A DNA stretch of 64,000 bases from Methanobacterium paludis (GTDB lineage Archaea; Methanobacteriota; Methanobacteria; Methanobacteriales; Methanobacteriaceae), in the NCBI RefSeq assembly GCF_000214725.1, contig NC_015574.1, forward strand, positions 1,252,001-1,316,000. The letters run 5' to 3'. Position 1 is the first letter of the stretch. Each line of letters starts with the position of its first letter. The position numbers and the translations under genes were made by a program. Under the pieces are notes generated by a model. That model ran no database searches, had not been told where the DNA came from, and saw only the letters and a program-made list of their open reading frames with translations. Below are positions 53,997-63,321 of the stretch, piece after piece.

Positions 53997-54191
53997 ACTG
54001 AGGATATAAATTAAAACATGAATCAGTTTAATCAATGAATAGTAAATTTTGGATACAATATCCGGAATTAGGAAATAGTCTGTAATTAGACCAATGTAAG
54101 ATGAAACAGTGAATAGTGAATAATCAATAAGGGTTAATAAGTTACTGAGTAGGAAATTATACAAAATCTATTAAATGGAAAGGGTTCATTG

Positions 54192-54872
54192 ATGAGTAAA
54201 ACATTTGCAGTAATCCCAGTATCAAGATTTACAGACGCAAAAACAAGATTGTCACCAACTTTAACGGCTTTAGAACGGGAAAATCTTTTAAAATCCATGT
54301 TAAAAGATGTCATCAACGTTTTAGATAATGTTGTTAATAAAGTGGTTGTTATAAGCTCTGATAAGGATGTTTTAACGTTCGTAAAAGAGATAGGTGCTTT
54401 ACCCATTGAAGAGGAAGGTACAACAGATTTGAATGGCGCTCTGATGCAGGCCATCAAGTGGTGCTCCCAATCATGTGACAAGGTACTTGTAGTACCTTCA
54501 GATGTGCCTCTTATCCGGAAAAGTCACGTCGAAGAAATATTAAAGATGGGTGAAAACTTTGGAATGGTAATAGCCCCTGCAAAGGGAGGAGGAACCAACG
54601 CACTACTTTGCCCAACCTCAAAAATAGAGATGAAATTTGGGGAATGCAGTTTCTTCGAGCACATAAAGGAAGCAGAATCAAACAACATATCCTATGGAAT
54701 CTATGATTCATTTTACATGTCCCTGGATGTAAATACTGCAGAGGATCTAGGAGAAATAATGATACACGGCTCCGGGACTGAAACAAAGAGTTTTCTAAAA
54801 AGATCCGGACTCAACGTGAGATCAAATCATGGCTCTGAGAGGCTGCACGTGAATAGAGGGAAAAAAACATGA
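54192..54872 (+). CDS. cofC: 2-phospho-L-lactate guanylyltransferase CofC
   Basis: 226 aa. CofC activates 2-phospho-L-lactate with GTP for coenzyme F420 synthesis. The nucleotidyltransferase start is FAVIPVSRFTDAKTRLSPTL, the metal-binding segment VVPSDVPLI is near residue 98 and the end region shows APAKGGGTNALLCP and YDSFYMSLDVNTAEDL, all typical. I choose the ATG at 54192; AAAGGG lies 7-8 nt before it. Its stop overlaps the thiD start by 4 bases (ATGA), so the two are translationally coupled. Confidence 0.93.
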   Translation: MSKTFAVIPVSRFTDAKTRLSPTLTALERENLLKSMLKDVINVLDNVVNKVVVISSDKDVLTFVKEIGALPIEEEGTTDLNGALMQAIKWCSQSCDKVLVVPSDVPLIRKSHVEEILKMGENFGMVIAPAKGGGTNALLCPTSKIEMKFGECSFFEHIKEAESNNISYGIYDSFYMSLDVNTAEDLGEIMIHGSGTETKSFLKRSGLNVRSNHGSERLHVNRGKKT

Positions 54873-55642
54873 CCTGCACAGAATCAATCGCCATGACAAT
54901 AGCTGGTTTTGACCCATCAGGCGGTGCAGGAATTTTAAACGATGTTAAAACTTTTGAAGCTCTTGGAGTTTATGGAACAGCAGTCATAACAACATTAACA
55001 GCACAAAACGTTCAGAGAGTTGAAGGTTTGATGCCTGTTGATACTGAATTCATTGAAAAACAGATCGATACGGTTCTTGAAGGGGAAAAAATAGAGTACG
55101 CAAAAACGGGAATGCTTTTTTCGGATGAAATAATAAAAACTGTGGCTTCTAAGGTCAAAGAACACAATTTAAAAGCTGTGGTCGATCCTGTAATGGTTGC
55201 TGGGTCTGGCGGTTTTCTATCGGAGGAAGGTTTTGCAGATTCATTAAAAAAACATCTTCTACCCATTGCACTACTTACAACTCCAAACATCTTTGAAGCA
55301 CAGGCTATTTCAGGAATTGAGATCAAAAATGAGGACGATGCCATAAAAGCGGCAATTGAGATTGGAAAATTTTGCAACGTTGTTGTGACGGGCGGACATC
55401 TTAACGGCTCAGATATATTTTACAACGGTTCAATTAAGGTTTTTGAAGGCGAACTTGTGGAAAGCACAAACCTCCATGGAACTGGTTGTACCTATTCAGC
55501 TGCAATCACAGCATTGCTCTCAAAGGGGTGCGATGTTGAAACTTCGCTACAAAAGGCAGGTAAATTTGTGAGTGAAAGTATCAAATGGGGTAGGAGAGGT
55601 ACCTTAAATCAGTTCGGGAAATTCAATGATTCCAGAATATAA
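54869..55642 (+). CDS. thiD: Hydroxymethylpyrimidine (phosphate) kinase ThiD
   Basis: 257 aa ribokinase-fold kinase of thiamine synthesis. Typical features are TIAGFDPSGGAGILNDVKTF at the start, AQNVQRVEG, VVDPVMVAGSGG, the LTTPNIFEAQ segment and the anion hole LHGTGCTYSAAI with the catalytic Asp replaced in position by Cys neighbours as usual. It lacks the C-terminal ThiN domain often fused in archaea (length is only the kinase). Co-expressed with cofC by a 4-bp overlap, an unusual union of F420 and thiamine pathways. Confidence 0.93.
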   Translation: MTCTESIAMTIAGFDPSGGAGILNDVKTFEALGVYGTAVITTLTAQNVQRVEGLMPVDTEFIEKQIDTVLEGEKIEYAKTGMLFSDEIIKTVASKVKEHNLKAVVDPVMVAGSGGFLSEEGFADSLKKHLLPIALLTTPNIFEAQAISGIEIKNEDDAIKAAIEIGKFCNVVVTGGHLNGSDIFYNGSIKVFEGELVESTNLHGTGCTYSAAITALLSKGCDVETSLQKAGKFVSESIKWGRRGTLNQFGKFNDSRI

Positions 55643-55680
55643 AAGTTAGAGTTGATTATTTAATAAGGGATGTGGTTGAT

Positions 55681-56652
55681 GTGGTTTCAAATAAAGAGAT
55701 AAAACAAATGCTTGAGGCAAAAAGAAGGGGGATAGATCTTAAAAGGGAAAACTTAAACTCGGAAAATTTTAAGATCTGCCCATCTTGCAAAGCCAAAAAC
55801 CATGAAAGAGCTTTATTCTGTGTTAAATGCGGACATAAACTAGATAAAATTACTAAAAACAATAAGATATGTCCATCCTGCAACGCTGAAAACTTAGCTA
55901 AAGCTAAATTCTGCACCAACTGTGGGAACAAGCTACAAAGTATGGAAGAAGAATTTGATAAAATTTCAGATGTATCTTCAAAAGAAACTCAAACCCTTCA
56001 CAAAGAACCAAAAATAGATAAAAAAGAATTTAAAGACATTGAAGAACCTGAAATCATTAAAACATCAGTTCCAAATAAAGAATTAGTAAATAAAAAAATA
56101 TGTCCAGCCTGTAAATCTAAAAACCTCAAAAATGCGAAATTCTGTGTTGTCTGCGGAAAGAATTTTGAGGGAAATGATCTTAAAGATGAAGATTTAAACA
56201 AAGAGAGAACAGAACTGGCTTTCATAGAAACGAAAAATGAACCATCACTTCTTGATAAGGTTGGTAAATATTCGCAAGAAGAAAAGATATTTGATCTTAA
56301 GATTCAGACAGAAATCAATGTCCCTGAAGATATTAATAAGATCAACGACGGATCAAAACTTGAAACAGAAACAAAACCATTAATATCCAAAGATTTGAAA
56401 GAAAATGGGAAAGTTGAAGGATTTGGGGATATGGAATCTGAGGATGTAAAATCTGAGGATATAAAGTCTGAAGATATAAAGTCTGGAAATGTAAAATCTG
56501 AGGATACAAAATCTGAATCAGAGACTCCTAAAAAAGAAGGAAATGTAGATCCAATTGAAAAAATAAAAAAGGCAAAGGAACTCCTTGATATTGGTGCAAT
56601 AACCTCCGAAGAGTTCAATGCAATCAAAAATAAATACCTTGAGAAAATTTAG
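55681..56652 (+). CDS. Triple zinc-ribbon protein with C-terminal SHOCT domain
   Basis: 323 aa. Three zinc ribbons of one design: CPSCKAKN...FCVKCG, CPSCNAEN...FCTNCG and CPACKSKN...FCVVCG (residues ~25-160). A long acidic Lys/Glu/Asp linker contains a repeated SEDVKSEDIK unit. The last 32 residues (IEKIKKAKELLDIGAITSEE, then FNAIKNKYL) are a SHOCT-type helix pair, which mediates oligomerisation. I take the GTG at 55681 because AAGGGATG lies 8 nt before it. Likely an adaptor; no enzyme motif. Confidence 0.8.
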   Translation: MVSNKEIKQMLEAKRRGIDLKRENLNSENFKICPSCKAKNHERALFCVKCGHKLDKITKNNKICPSCNAENLAKAKFCTNCGNKLQSMEEEFDKISDVSSKETQTLHKEPKIDKKEFKDIEEPEIIKTSVPNKELVNKKICPACKSKNLKNAKFCVVCGKNFEGNDLKDEDLNKERTELAFIETKNEPSLLDKVGKYSQEEKIFDLKIQTEINVPEDINKINDGSKLETETKPLISKDLKENGKVEGFGDMESEDVKSEDIKSEDIKSGNVKSEDTKSESETPKKEGNVDPIEKIKKAKELLDIGAITSEEFNAIKNKYLEKI

Positions 56653-56723
56653 ATTTCTCTTAGATTCTCTTATTCTCTATCTAATAAAATAAAAAAGAAG
56701 TAAAAAAAGTGAAGATGTCAAAT

Positions 56724-57155
56724 TTAAAGGCTGTAAACTTCTTCAGGTGAGAGCATAGGCACTCCACCTTCTTCAAGGGCTTTTATACCTGCATCAATAT
56801 CTTCCGTACGCAGTACGACTATTGCTTTCTCACATTTTTTCTCTGCAAATGCATATAAATACTCCACATTAATATCTGCACCGTTCAGAATCGTAAGGAT
56901 ATCATCAAGCCCACCGGGTTCATCTGAAACACCAACAGCTATGACATCGTTCACTTTAACCACAAAATCACTCTCTTCAAGTATTTTTTTGGCTTCAGCG
57001 GGTTCTGGAACTATCATTCTTAAAATACCAAATTCAGATGTGTCTGCAATTGAAAGGGCTCTGATGTTGATCTTGGCATTTGAAAGTATGTTAACTGCTT
57101 TCCATAACCTGCCTTTCCTATTTTCCAGAAATATGGATATTTGTTTTAACTTCAT
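56724..57155 (-). CDS. ACT-domain protein
   Basis: 143 aa made of two ACT domains: ISIFLENRKGRLWKAVNILS at the start and VGVSDEPGGLDDILTILNGA in the middle. ACT domains bind amino acids. The gene follows the phenylacetate-CoA ligase gene by 33 bp on the same strand, a pairing typical of methanogens, and probably senses an aromatic amino acid to control that enzyme or the linked 2-oxoacid oxidoreductase. No enzyme domain. Confidence 0.9.
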   Translation of the reverse strand: MKLKQISIFLENRKGRLWKAVNILSNAKINIRALSIADTSEFGILRMIVPEPAEAKKILEESDFVVKVNDVIAVGVSDEPGGLDDILTILNGADINVEYLYAFAEKKCEKAIVVLRTEDIDAGIKALEEGGVPMLSPEEVYSL

Positions 57156-57188
57156 TTTATCCCTTCTTTACTTTTATATACCTTCAAT

Positions 57189-58487
57189 TCACATATTTCT
57201 TTTATCAATCACTCTTACAGCTTTTCCTTCACTTCTTGGAAGACTTTTTGGTTCAACAAGGTTTACATTAACACGCAACCCAATTTCACTATGTATACGA
57301 CTTTCAATATCCCTTTTAACGTCTTCTATATGTCGGACTTCATCTGAAAAGAGTGCAGGTGAAGTTTCAACCTGAACCTCTAGTTCATCAAGCTGCTGTG
57401 GCCTTGTGACTATGATCTGATAATTGGGCTCAAGTCCCTCTATTTTCATGAGTGCCTTCTCAATCTGGGATGGGAACACGATTACTCCTCTAATTTTGAG
57501 CATATCATCTGAACGTCCGGTGATCCTGTCCATTTTAACCTGAGTTCTTCCACAGGAACATTTTCCTCTCCTGAGGGCTGTTATGTCCTTTGTACGGAAC
57601 CTTATAACTGGCATTCCTTCACGTGTAAGGGTTGTAAGTACGAGCTCTCCTTTTTCTCCCTCTGGAACTGTTTTAAGTGAATCAGGGTTTATGATCTCTG
57701 GGTAGAAATGGTCTTCAAAGATGTGAAGTCCATTTTTAGCCTCACATTCCATTGCGACACCAGGACCTATGATTTCAGTTAAACCGTAGATATTATGTGC
57801 TGATATGTGCAACCTTTTTTCGAGTTGGTCTCTCATTTCTTCTGTCCACATCTCAGCTCCAAAGCATCCGGCCCGGAGTTTGAGTTTTTCTGTATCTATA
57901 CCATCATTTGCAGCCACTTCTGCAAGGTAAAGTCCATAGGACGGTGTGCAGCTGATTATATCTGTTTCAAAGTCCTGCATGATTTCAATCTGTCTTTTGG
58001 TGTTACCTGCAGATATTGGGATCAGGGTTGCACCAATTTTCTGAGCACCATAATGAATACCCATACCACCAGTAAAAAGACCGTAACCGTAACTGTTCTG
58101 GATTTTATCTTTTTTACGGGCACCCGTCATTGTAAGGGCTCTTGCTATAACCTCACCCCATAGATCAAGGTCTCCTCTGGTATATCCTGAAACCGTTGGT
58201 TTTCCTGTGGTTCCTGATGTTGTGTGAACCTCAACAATATCTTCAATCGGAACTGCAAACATTCCAAATGGATAAGCAGCCCTGAGATCTGTTTTTGTGG
58301 TGAAAGGAAGTTTTTCAATATCTTCCAGGGTTTCAATATCTTCGGGTTTTATATTAAGTTCGTCGAATCGTTTTTTATAGTAGGGCACATTTTCATAGGC
58401 CCGCTTTACAACTGCCTGTAATCTCTGAAGCTGCAGTTCTTTTATTTCTTCTGCAGACATACACTCTGCTTCTTTATTCCAGATCAT
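57189..58487 (-). CDS. paaK: Phenylacetate-CoA ligase
   Basis: 432 aa adenylate-forming enzyme. It activates arylacetates with ATP and CoA. Marks: TTSGTTGKPTVSGYT (phosphate loop, ~90), YGYGLFTGGMGIHYG, ISCTPSYGLYLAEV, YGLTEIIGPG, and the C-terminal GRSDDMLKIRGV hinge followed by the Lys-bearing EVQVETSP domain. In methanogens this lets exogenous arylacetates be turned to aromatic amino acids with indolepyruvate oxidoreductase. First gene of an operon with the ACT protein. Confidence 0.93.
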   Translation of the reverse strand: MIWNKEAECMSAEEIKELQLQRLQAVVKRAYENVPYYKKRFDELNIKPEDIETLEDIEKLPFTTKTDLRAAYPFGMFAVPIEDIVEVHTTSGTTGKPTVSGYTRGDLDLWGEVIARALTMTGARKKDKIQNSYGYGLFTGGMGIHYGAQKIGATLIPISAGNTKRQIEIMQDFETDIISCTPSYGLYLAEVAANDGIDTEKLKLRAGCFGAEMWTEEMRDQLEKRLHISAHNIYGLTEIIGPGVAMECEAKNGLHIFEDHFYPEIINPDSLKTVPEGEKGELVLTTLTREGMPVIRFRTKDITALRRGKCSCGRTQVKMDRITGRSDDMLKIRGVIVFPSQIEKALMKIEGLEPNYQIIVTRPQQLDELEVQVETSPALFSDEVRHIEDVKRDIESRIHSEIGLRVNVNLVEPKSLPRSEGKAVRVIDKRNM

Positions 58488-58877
58488 GAATATCTCCTGT
58501 CTATAAAATCATTAATTTTAAATTTGATGTATCATTGTTCGTTGATAGTATAAGATAACTTTTTCTCTCAACAGAGATATGTTGGAATTCCTTATTAATT
58601 AAATTTTCAAAAAAAGTCGGATTATTAATTGATCTTGAGATCGAAGCTCACTGAATTTTGGTATATGCAGTATATACAGCTTCCAAGATACCATTGGTTT
58701 TTACTTATTTATTATTTAATTTATTAATATGGGTTATTTTTCAAATTTCGGTCCTATTCAAAATTTTGATTCTAAATGAATGACTAAATGAATAATTTTA
58801 GTGAATAAAATAACAACTCTTAAATAATCGCTTGAAAATATAGTTCAAAGCATGTAAAATATGTAGGAGTTTATCAA
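58488..58877. other. Non-coding stretch upstream of the 137-aa exported protein
   Basis: AT-rich. It contains TATATGCAGTATATACAGC (about 58663), a short direct repeat. Likely holds divergent promoters. Confidence 0.4.
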
Positions 58878-59291
58878 ATGCATAAAAAATTGATTGGCGG
58901 AGTAGTTGTTTTGATAGTTTTATTGTTAGTTATTGTCGCAGCCAATTCAGGTTCTTCATCTACAGAACCCGTACTTAATGTTTCAAACATTAAAGCAAGC
59001 AATGTAGGTTACGGGATGTATGAGATAAGAACTAATGTAACACCTTTAAAAGATTTTGATTATCTTGAAATGGCAACAACCTACTATGACAAAAATGGTT
59101 CAGTTATTGACAAAAACTCATCAGCATGGAACATTAACCATACTAAGGCAAATCATGTTTTGAAAGTTTCCAATATGAAATCATTTTATAAAAAAGGAAA
59201 ACCCGCCAAAGTTGAAGTTCAGTTCTTTGATTCACCACACCATGGTGGAGGTAAATCTTCAGCAATTTATTGCAGGAATGTGACTCTTTAA
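58878..59291 (+). CDS. Membrane-anchored exported protein, 137 aa
   Basis: One N-terminal membrane anchor (residues ~5-22), then a Ser-rich spacer and a small beta-rich domain: VLNVSNIKASNVGYGMYEI, DYLEMATTYYDKNGSVI and KVSNMKSFYKKGKPAKVEV. The layout suggests an FxLYD-like beta-sandwich, common on archaeal cell surfaces; this is inferred. TAGGAGTTT lies upstream of the ATG. A short His-rich HHGGG loop near residue 122 stands out. Monocistronic. Confidence 0.75.
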   Translation: MHKKLIGGVVVLIVLLLVIVAANSGSSSTEPVLNVSNIKASNVGYGMYEIRTNVTPLKDFDYLEMATTYYDKNGSVIDKNSSAWNINHTKANHVLKVSNMKSFYKKGKPAKVEVQFFDSPHHGGGKSSAIYCRNVTL

Positions 59292-59695
59292 CCGTTTAGT
59301 TAATTTCTTCTTTTTTCTTTTTTTTGTTTGAGGATCTCAAGCGTAGTCTTTAAAACCTTTGCTAAGTAAATTATCATGATGTTTGGATACTACTCATTTT
59401 CAAAGTTTCAATAATTTCATCGAAACCCTCTTAGAATTATATTAAAGATTCTAAAAATTAAAAATTAAATTTTGATGAATCTTTCGCTTTTTTATAAAAA
59501 TTTAGCCCGGGTTTCTCAGCATCTTATCTTATTTCAATTTCTTTAGAAACAGTAAACCTCAAAAAAACATTAAAATGCATATTTATACTATTTTTAAATA
59601 TTTAAAGCATTACTATCCTCGACACAAACAATTTAACCTTTAAATTCTCCAATTTCATGTAAAAGAGCATATTTGTATTACTAAAACTATATAAC
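59292..59695. other. Non-coding stretch
   Basis: About 400 bp, AT-rich. No supported reading frame and no hairpin of note. Confidence 0.4.
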
Positions 59696-59703
59696 TTTAT
59701 ATA
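59696..59703 (+). promoter_or_regulatory. TATA box of the 56-aa membrane protein gene
   Basis: TTTATATA, 65-70 nt upstream of the ATG at 59768. A typical archaeal promoter, supporting that the short gene is real. Confidence 0.55.
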
Positions 59704-59767
59704 GTTGTCTCGATAATAGTTAAGCATTGAATATTAGATTATTTACCAATATTTAGGAGGAAAAGAG

Positions 59768-59938
59768 ATGGAAAATAAACAAATAGATTTTTTATTGTAT
59801 ATTTTGGGTTTTGTAGGACTTATAGTCCTTCTTGGTGGAGTATTTAATTTATATGAGTTTAAGTATGGTCTTTTTGGTGCTATTATAATATGGTTTATAG
59901 CTGGAGCATCTAGAAAATATTATGGCATACCTAAATAA
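59768..59938 (+). CDS. Small two-helix membrane protein, 56 aa
   Basis: MENKQIDFLLYILGFVGLIV continues into a first helix to about residue 25, then a short NLYEFKYG loop and a second helix (~34-46) before a basic ASRKYYG end. AGGAGGAAAAG precedes the ATG, and a TATA box is upstream. No family recognised. Confidence 0.65.
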   Translation: MENKQIDFLLYILGFVGLIVLLGGVFNLYEFKYGLFGAIIIWFIAGASRKYYGIPK

Positions 59939-60496
59939 CAACAATAAACACAGTTTAAGTTTGTTTATGCATATATAATCTTTGTTTTGTTATAATTTTA
60001 ATCTTCAGGTATTCCTTTTTTTGATCATATAATTTTTACAATTTTTTGATCATACAAAATTTGAAAAAGTGTATTATATTATATTCACTATTTTTAATTA
60101 GATTTGATTTACTGACATACCCCTTGAATTTGAGAGCTGATCTAAAATTCAAGTTGTTTTTGTTAGTTTCAATTAATTTGGCGAACTTCTTTTAAAATTT
60201 TCTTCCATTATTATTTTAGGGCTTTTTAGGCAAACACTAAAGCATTAAAGCAGTTTAGAACTTATTATATATACATATGAATAATTAATGCAGTTTAAAT
60301 CTAATTTTAACTATAAATCTACGTCTAATTTAATAAAATTAATTAGAAATATATTAATATGTAATAATTACAATATATCTTTGTTACAAAATATTGAAGA
60401 ATTTATATAACTATTTAATAATTTTATCAAATTACTCCAATAATGATCATAAAATTGTTCATTAAAATAAAACTTTTAAAAGTGGGGGTAAATCAT
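59939..60496. other. Gene-free stretch upstream of a rubredoxin
   Basis: About 560 bp, AT-rich with several T-runs; TATA-like TTATATATACATA near 60266. No reading frame is supported. Confidence 0.4.
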
Positions 60497-60667
60497 ATGG
60501 ATATATATAAATGCAGTATATGTGGCTATACTTACGATCCCGAGGTTGGTGACTCCCGGAGGGGAATAAATCCGGGCACTCCCTTTGAAGAACTGCCAGA
60601 TAACTGGTCCTGTCCTCATTGTGGTGCTGGTAAAATTAGATTCAGAAAACCAAGCATATATGGGTAA
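60497..60667 (+). CDS. Rubredoxin (plus strand)
   Basis: 56 aa. The iron site is CSICGYTYDP near the N-terminus and CPHCGAGK near the end; NPGTPFEELPDNWSC is the usual link. I start at the ATG at 60497, with TGGGGGTAA 7 nt before it; the longer frame from 60443 lies before that site. Electron carrier to rubrerythrin or peroxide-reducing enzymes. Confidence 0.93.
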   Translation: MDIYKCSICGYTYDPEVGDSRRGINPGTPFEELPDNWSCPHCGAGKIRFRKPSIYG

Positions 60668-60801
60668 AAACTGGCTAAAATGATAACATTGTATTAAACA
60701 TTATCAAAAAATTATTGAAAATTAATTGAGTTAATTTTCTCATTGAGTTTAGTCACTTATTTTAAGGAAAATTTAATAGAAAAAAAATAAAAAATAAAGG
60801 T

Positions 60802-61416
60802 TTAAAGTGACGAATCAAGCCAAGCCTCTACTCTTTTGTTCACTTCATCCCAGTTCACAATGTTCCAAAATGCATCCACAAATTCAGGACGTCTGTTTTG
60901 ATAGTCGAGATAGTAGGCATGCTCCCAGACATCAAGGACCATCATTATCCTGAAGCCTGGAATCAGGTTCACGTTGTGTTTTTCAATTTGCATAATGAAT
61001 ATTCTATCTGTTCTTTTGCAGAGAGTCAGTGCAGCCCATCCAGAGCCTTCAGCCCCTACCGCAGTCTGTGTGAACTCTTTTTTAAACCTTTCAAAACTTC
61101 CATAGTCTTTTTTTATGTATTCTGCTATCTTTCCTGTGGGTTCGCCTCCACATTTTTCTGCAGGTCCCATATTTCTCCAGAAGAGTTTGTGGAGCACGAA
61201 ACCTCCAACATGGAATGACAATTCCTTTGCAACTGCTTTAACGTCAAATTCTTCCGAATCTCTGGAGTCGAATTTTTTAAGCAGGGCATTTGCACCGTCT
61301 ACGTATGCTTGATGGTGTTTGTCATGGTGTATTTTAAGCTGTTCCTCTGAAATATAGGGTTCCAGATCCTTATAGCCATAAGGGAGTGCTGGCAGTTCAT
61401 AAAACTTTTTTTCCAT
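60802..61416 (-). CDS. sod: Iron/manganese superoxide dismutase
   Basis: 204 aa. Metal ligands: His in HHDKHHQAYVDG, His in LSFHVGGFVLHKLFWRN, and Asp and His in LDVWEHAYYLDYQN. It dismutates superoxide to peroxide and oxygen. The family form in methanogens is usually iron-dependent, but the residues do not settle it. GGAGG precedes the ATG. Part of an oxygen-defence block. Confidence 0.95.
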   Translation of the reverse strand: MEKKFYELPALPYGYKDLEPYISEEQLKIHHDKHHQAYVDGANALLKKFDSRDSEEFDVKAVAKELSFHVGGFVLHKLFWRNMGPAEKCGGEPTGKIAEYIKKDYGSFERFKKEFTQTAVGAEGSGWAALTLCKRTDRIFIMQIEKHNVNLIPGFRIMMVLDVWEHAYYLDYQNRRPEFVDAFWNIVNWDEVNKRVEAWLDSSL

Positions 61417-61542
61417 ATTTTATTCCTCCTTTTACACCTTTTCATTTCCTTAATCTTATTGAACGATTTCAGAAACCTATTTAAATGATTTCAGAAACCT
61501 CTAAAGTTTAATCACCAGTTTAATATCCCAATTATCGTAACA

Positions 61543-62229
61543 TCACCATTTATAAAAACTTCTGTAGCAAAGCCACCAATCAAAGTTTTCATATTCTGAG
61601 GGGTTCTTTTTAACAGCTTCAACATCAGCTGCAGGTGGAATAATCAAACCTTTTCCAATAAGTTCATTTTCAGGCCAGTTTGCAGGAATTGCAACTCCTT
61701 TTTCCTCAACTTGCTGGAATCCCTCAATCATACGGATTATTTCATCTATGTTTCTTCCAAGTTCCTGGGGATAATACAGTATTGCCCTTATTACTCCTTC
61801 TGGATCAACTATAAATACAGCTCGAACAGTATTTGTGGCTTTTGCAGGGTGTATAAGTCCTAATTGTTCTGCTACTTTACCTGTGTCCGCAATTACTGGA
61901 AATTCTATTTCAAGGTCCAGATTATCCTTTATCCATTCTATCCATTTGAGGTGTGAGAAAACCTGGTCAACACTCAACCCTATTAACTCGCAGTTAAGTT
62001 CTTTGAACTTATCATACCTTTTCTGGAATGCATAGAATTCCGTTGTGCATACCGGTGTGAAATCAGCAGGATGGCTAAAAAATACAAACCATTTACCATT
62101 AAATACCTTTGGAAGCTTCATCATACCTTGCGTTGTTTGAACCTTCATTTTAGGGAATTTATCCCCTATAAGGGGCATTCCTCTACCTTCTTTCTTCATG
62201 CATTTTACTTCGTATACTTTTTCTCCCAT
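61543..62229 (-). CDS. Peroxiredoxin (Prx6-like, AhpC/TSA family)
   Basis: 228 aa. The peroxidatic Cys61 lies in HPADFTPVCTTE, and the archaeal Prx6 pattern continues with LSVDQVFSHLKWIEWI. A C-terminal arm ends DWWLCYRSF, whose Cys (~221) can act as resolving residue. GGAGG lies 7 nt before the ATG. It reduces hydrogen peroxide and alkyl peroxides. In the stress block between superoxide dismutase and ferritin. Confidence 0.95.
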   Translation of the reverse strand: MGEKVYEVKCMKKEGRGMPLIGDKFPKMKVQTTQGMMKLPKVFNGKWFVFFSHPADFTPVCTTEFYAFQKRYDKFKELNCELIGLSVDQVFSHLKWIEWIKDNLDLEIEFPVIADTGKVAEQLGLIHPAKATNTVRAVFIVDPEGVIRAILYYPQELGRNIDEIIRMIEGFQQVEEKGVAIPANWPENELIGKGLIIPPAADVEAVKKNPSEYENFDWWLCYRSFYKW

Positions 62230-62533
62230 AACAGATCCTCCGTAGATAATCCGGTTACTCTTGTGTTTAATATAATAATGTTCATCTGTATTATTTATTT
62301 CGATTTTAACCCCATCAAACTCCCCTTGTTATTAATACTTAATAAAAATTGGAGAAATACGATGTAAGATCATTAAATTTCCATTAATTTATCAAAAACA
62401 TTATAAACAATATTATAAACAATTTTGAAAATTTATTAGAAAACATCTAAAAATTAAAAGAAATAAAAGAAATATTCAATTTAAAAAAGAATTGAAGATA
62501 TAACAAATAAATAAAAATAGAAAATAAATCAAA
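62230..62533. other. Non-coding stretch
   Basis: AT-rich; only a short direct repeat (ATTATAAACAATATTATAAA near 62400) is visible. Confidence 0.4.
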
Positions 62534-63043
62534 TCATTTTGTCTGTGTTGGTGGAGTAAAAACCCTTTTTGCAAGTTCACTGTCGAGCATGAACATTCCA
62601 CCGGGAGCATCACCCATTAATTTAATTTTTTGAAGCACTCCGCTTGATGACTCCTCTTCTTCCACCTGTTCTGCAACGTACCATTGCAAGAAATTGTTGG
62701 TGGCATGGTCTGAGAGGGCCACGGCAAGGTTAACGAGCTGGTTTATGAGGTCTGTTACCATTTTTTCGTGTTCGTATACGTGTTCAAAGACTGCCAGTAT
62801 AGAATCCCAATCATGTGGTGGCGCATTTATCTGAGTTAAGGTAACCTTTCCACCCCTTTGTGCTATGTAATCGTAGAATTTCGTTGCATGGGCAAGCTCT
62901 TCTTGAACCTGGACTCTCATCCAGTTAGCAAAGCCCTTTAGATCCTTTGAATCAAAGTATGCTTCCATAGAAAGGTAGAGATATGCGGAATAAAGTTCAG
63001 CATTGAGTTGGCTATTTAAAGCATCCTGCATTTTTTCATCCAT
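62534..63043 (-). CDS. Ferritin
   Basis: 169 aa, ferritin-like non-heme type. Ferroxidase ligands lie in QLNAELYSAYLYLSMEAYF (Glu17), VQEELAHATKF (Glu, His) and QWYVAEQVEEEE. It stores iron as ferric mineral and so limits Fenton chemistry. GGAGG precedes the ATG. Placed between the peroxiredoxin and two rubredoxins. Confidence 0.95.
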   Translation of the reverse strand: MDEKMQDALNSQLNAELYSAYLYLSMEAYFDSKDLKGFANWMRVQVQEELAHATKFYDYIAQRGGKVTLTQINAPPHDWDSILAVFEHVYEHEKMVTDLINQLVNLAVALSDHATNNFLQWYVAEQVEEEESSSGVLQKIKLMGDAPGGMFMLDSELAKRVFTPPTQTK

Positions 63044-63144
63044 TAATTATACCTCCTTTAAAGACATTTAAAGAATTTAATCTTCTTAAAACCTTAAAAT
63101 CTTAAAAAAATATTAATTTTAAAAAATCAATCATATTTTAGGTA

Positions 63145-63306
63145 TTAATCTAACTCTTCAAATTTATCTTTTCCTACTCCACATAAAGGACAGCACCAAT
63201 CATCCGGCAGTTTCTCAAAGGGTGTACCAGCTTCAATTCCAGAATTTGGGTCGCCCTCGTCAGGGTCATAGACGTATCCGCATACTGTGCATATAAACTT
63301 TTTCAT
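63145..63306 (-). CDS. Rubredoxin (minus strand, 53 aa)
   Basis: MKKFICTVCGYVYDPDEGDP starts the iron site; it ends with CCPLCGVGKDKFEEL, giving the second Cys pair. An extra Cys precedes the CPLC pair (WCCPLC). GGAGGAC lies upstream of the ATG. Electron carrier in the stress block. Confidence 0.93.
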   Translation of the reverse strand: MKKFICTVCGYVYDPDEGDPNSGIEAGTPFEKLPDDWCCPLCGVGKDKFEELD

Positions 63307-63321
63307 ATTAGTCCTCCTGGT

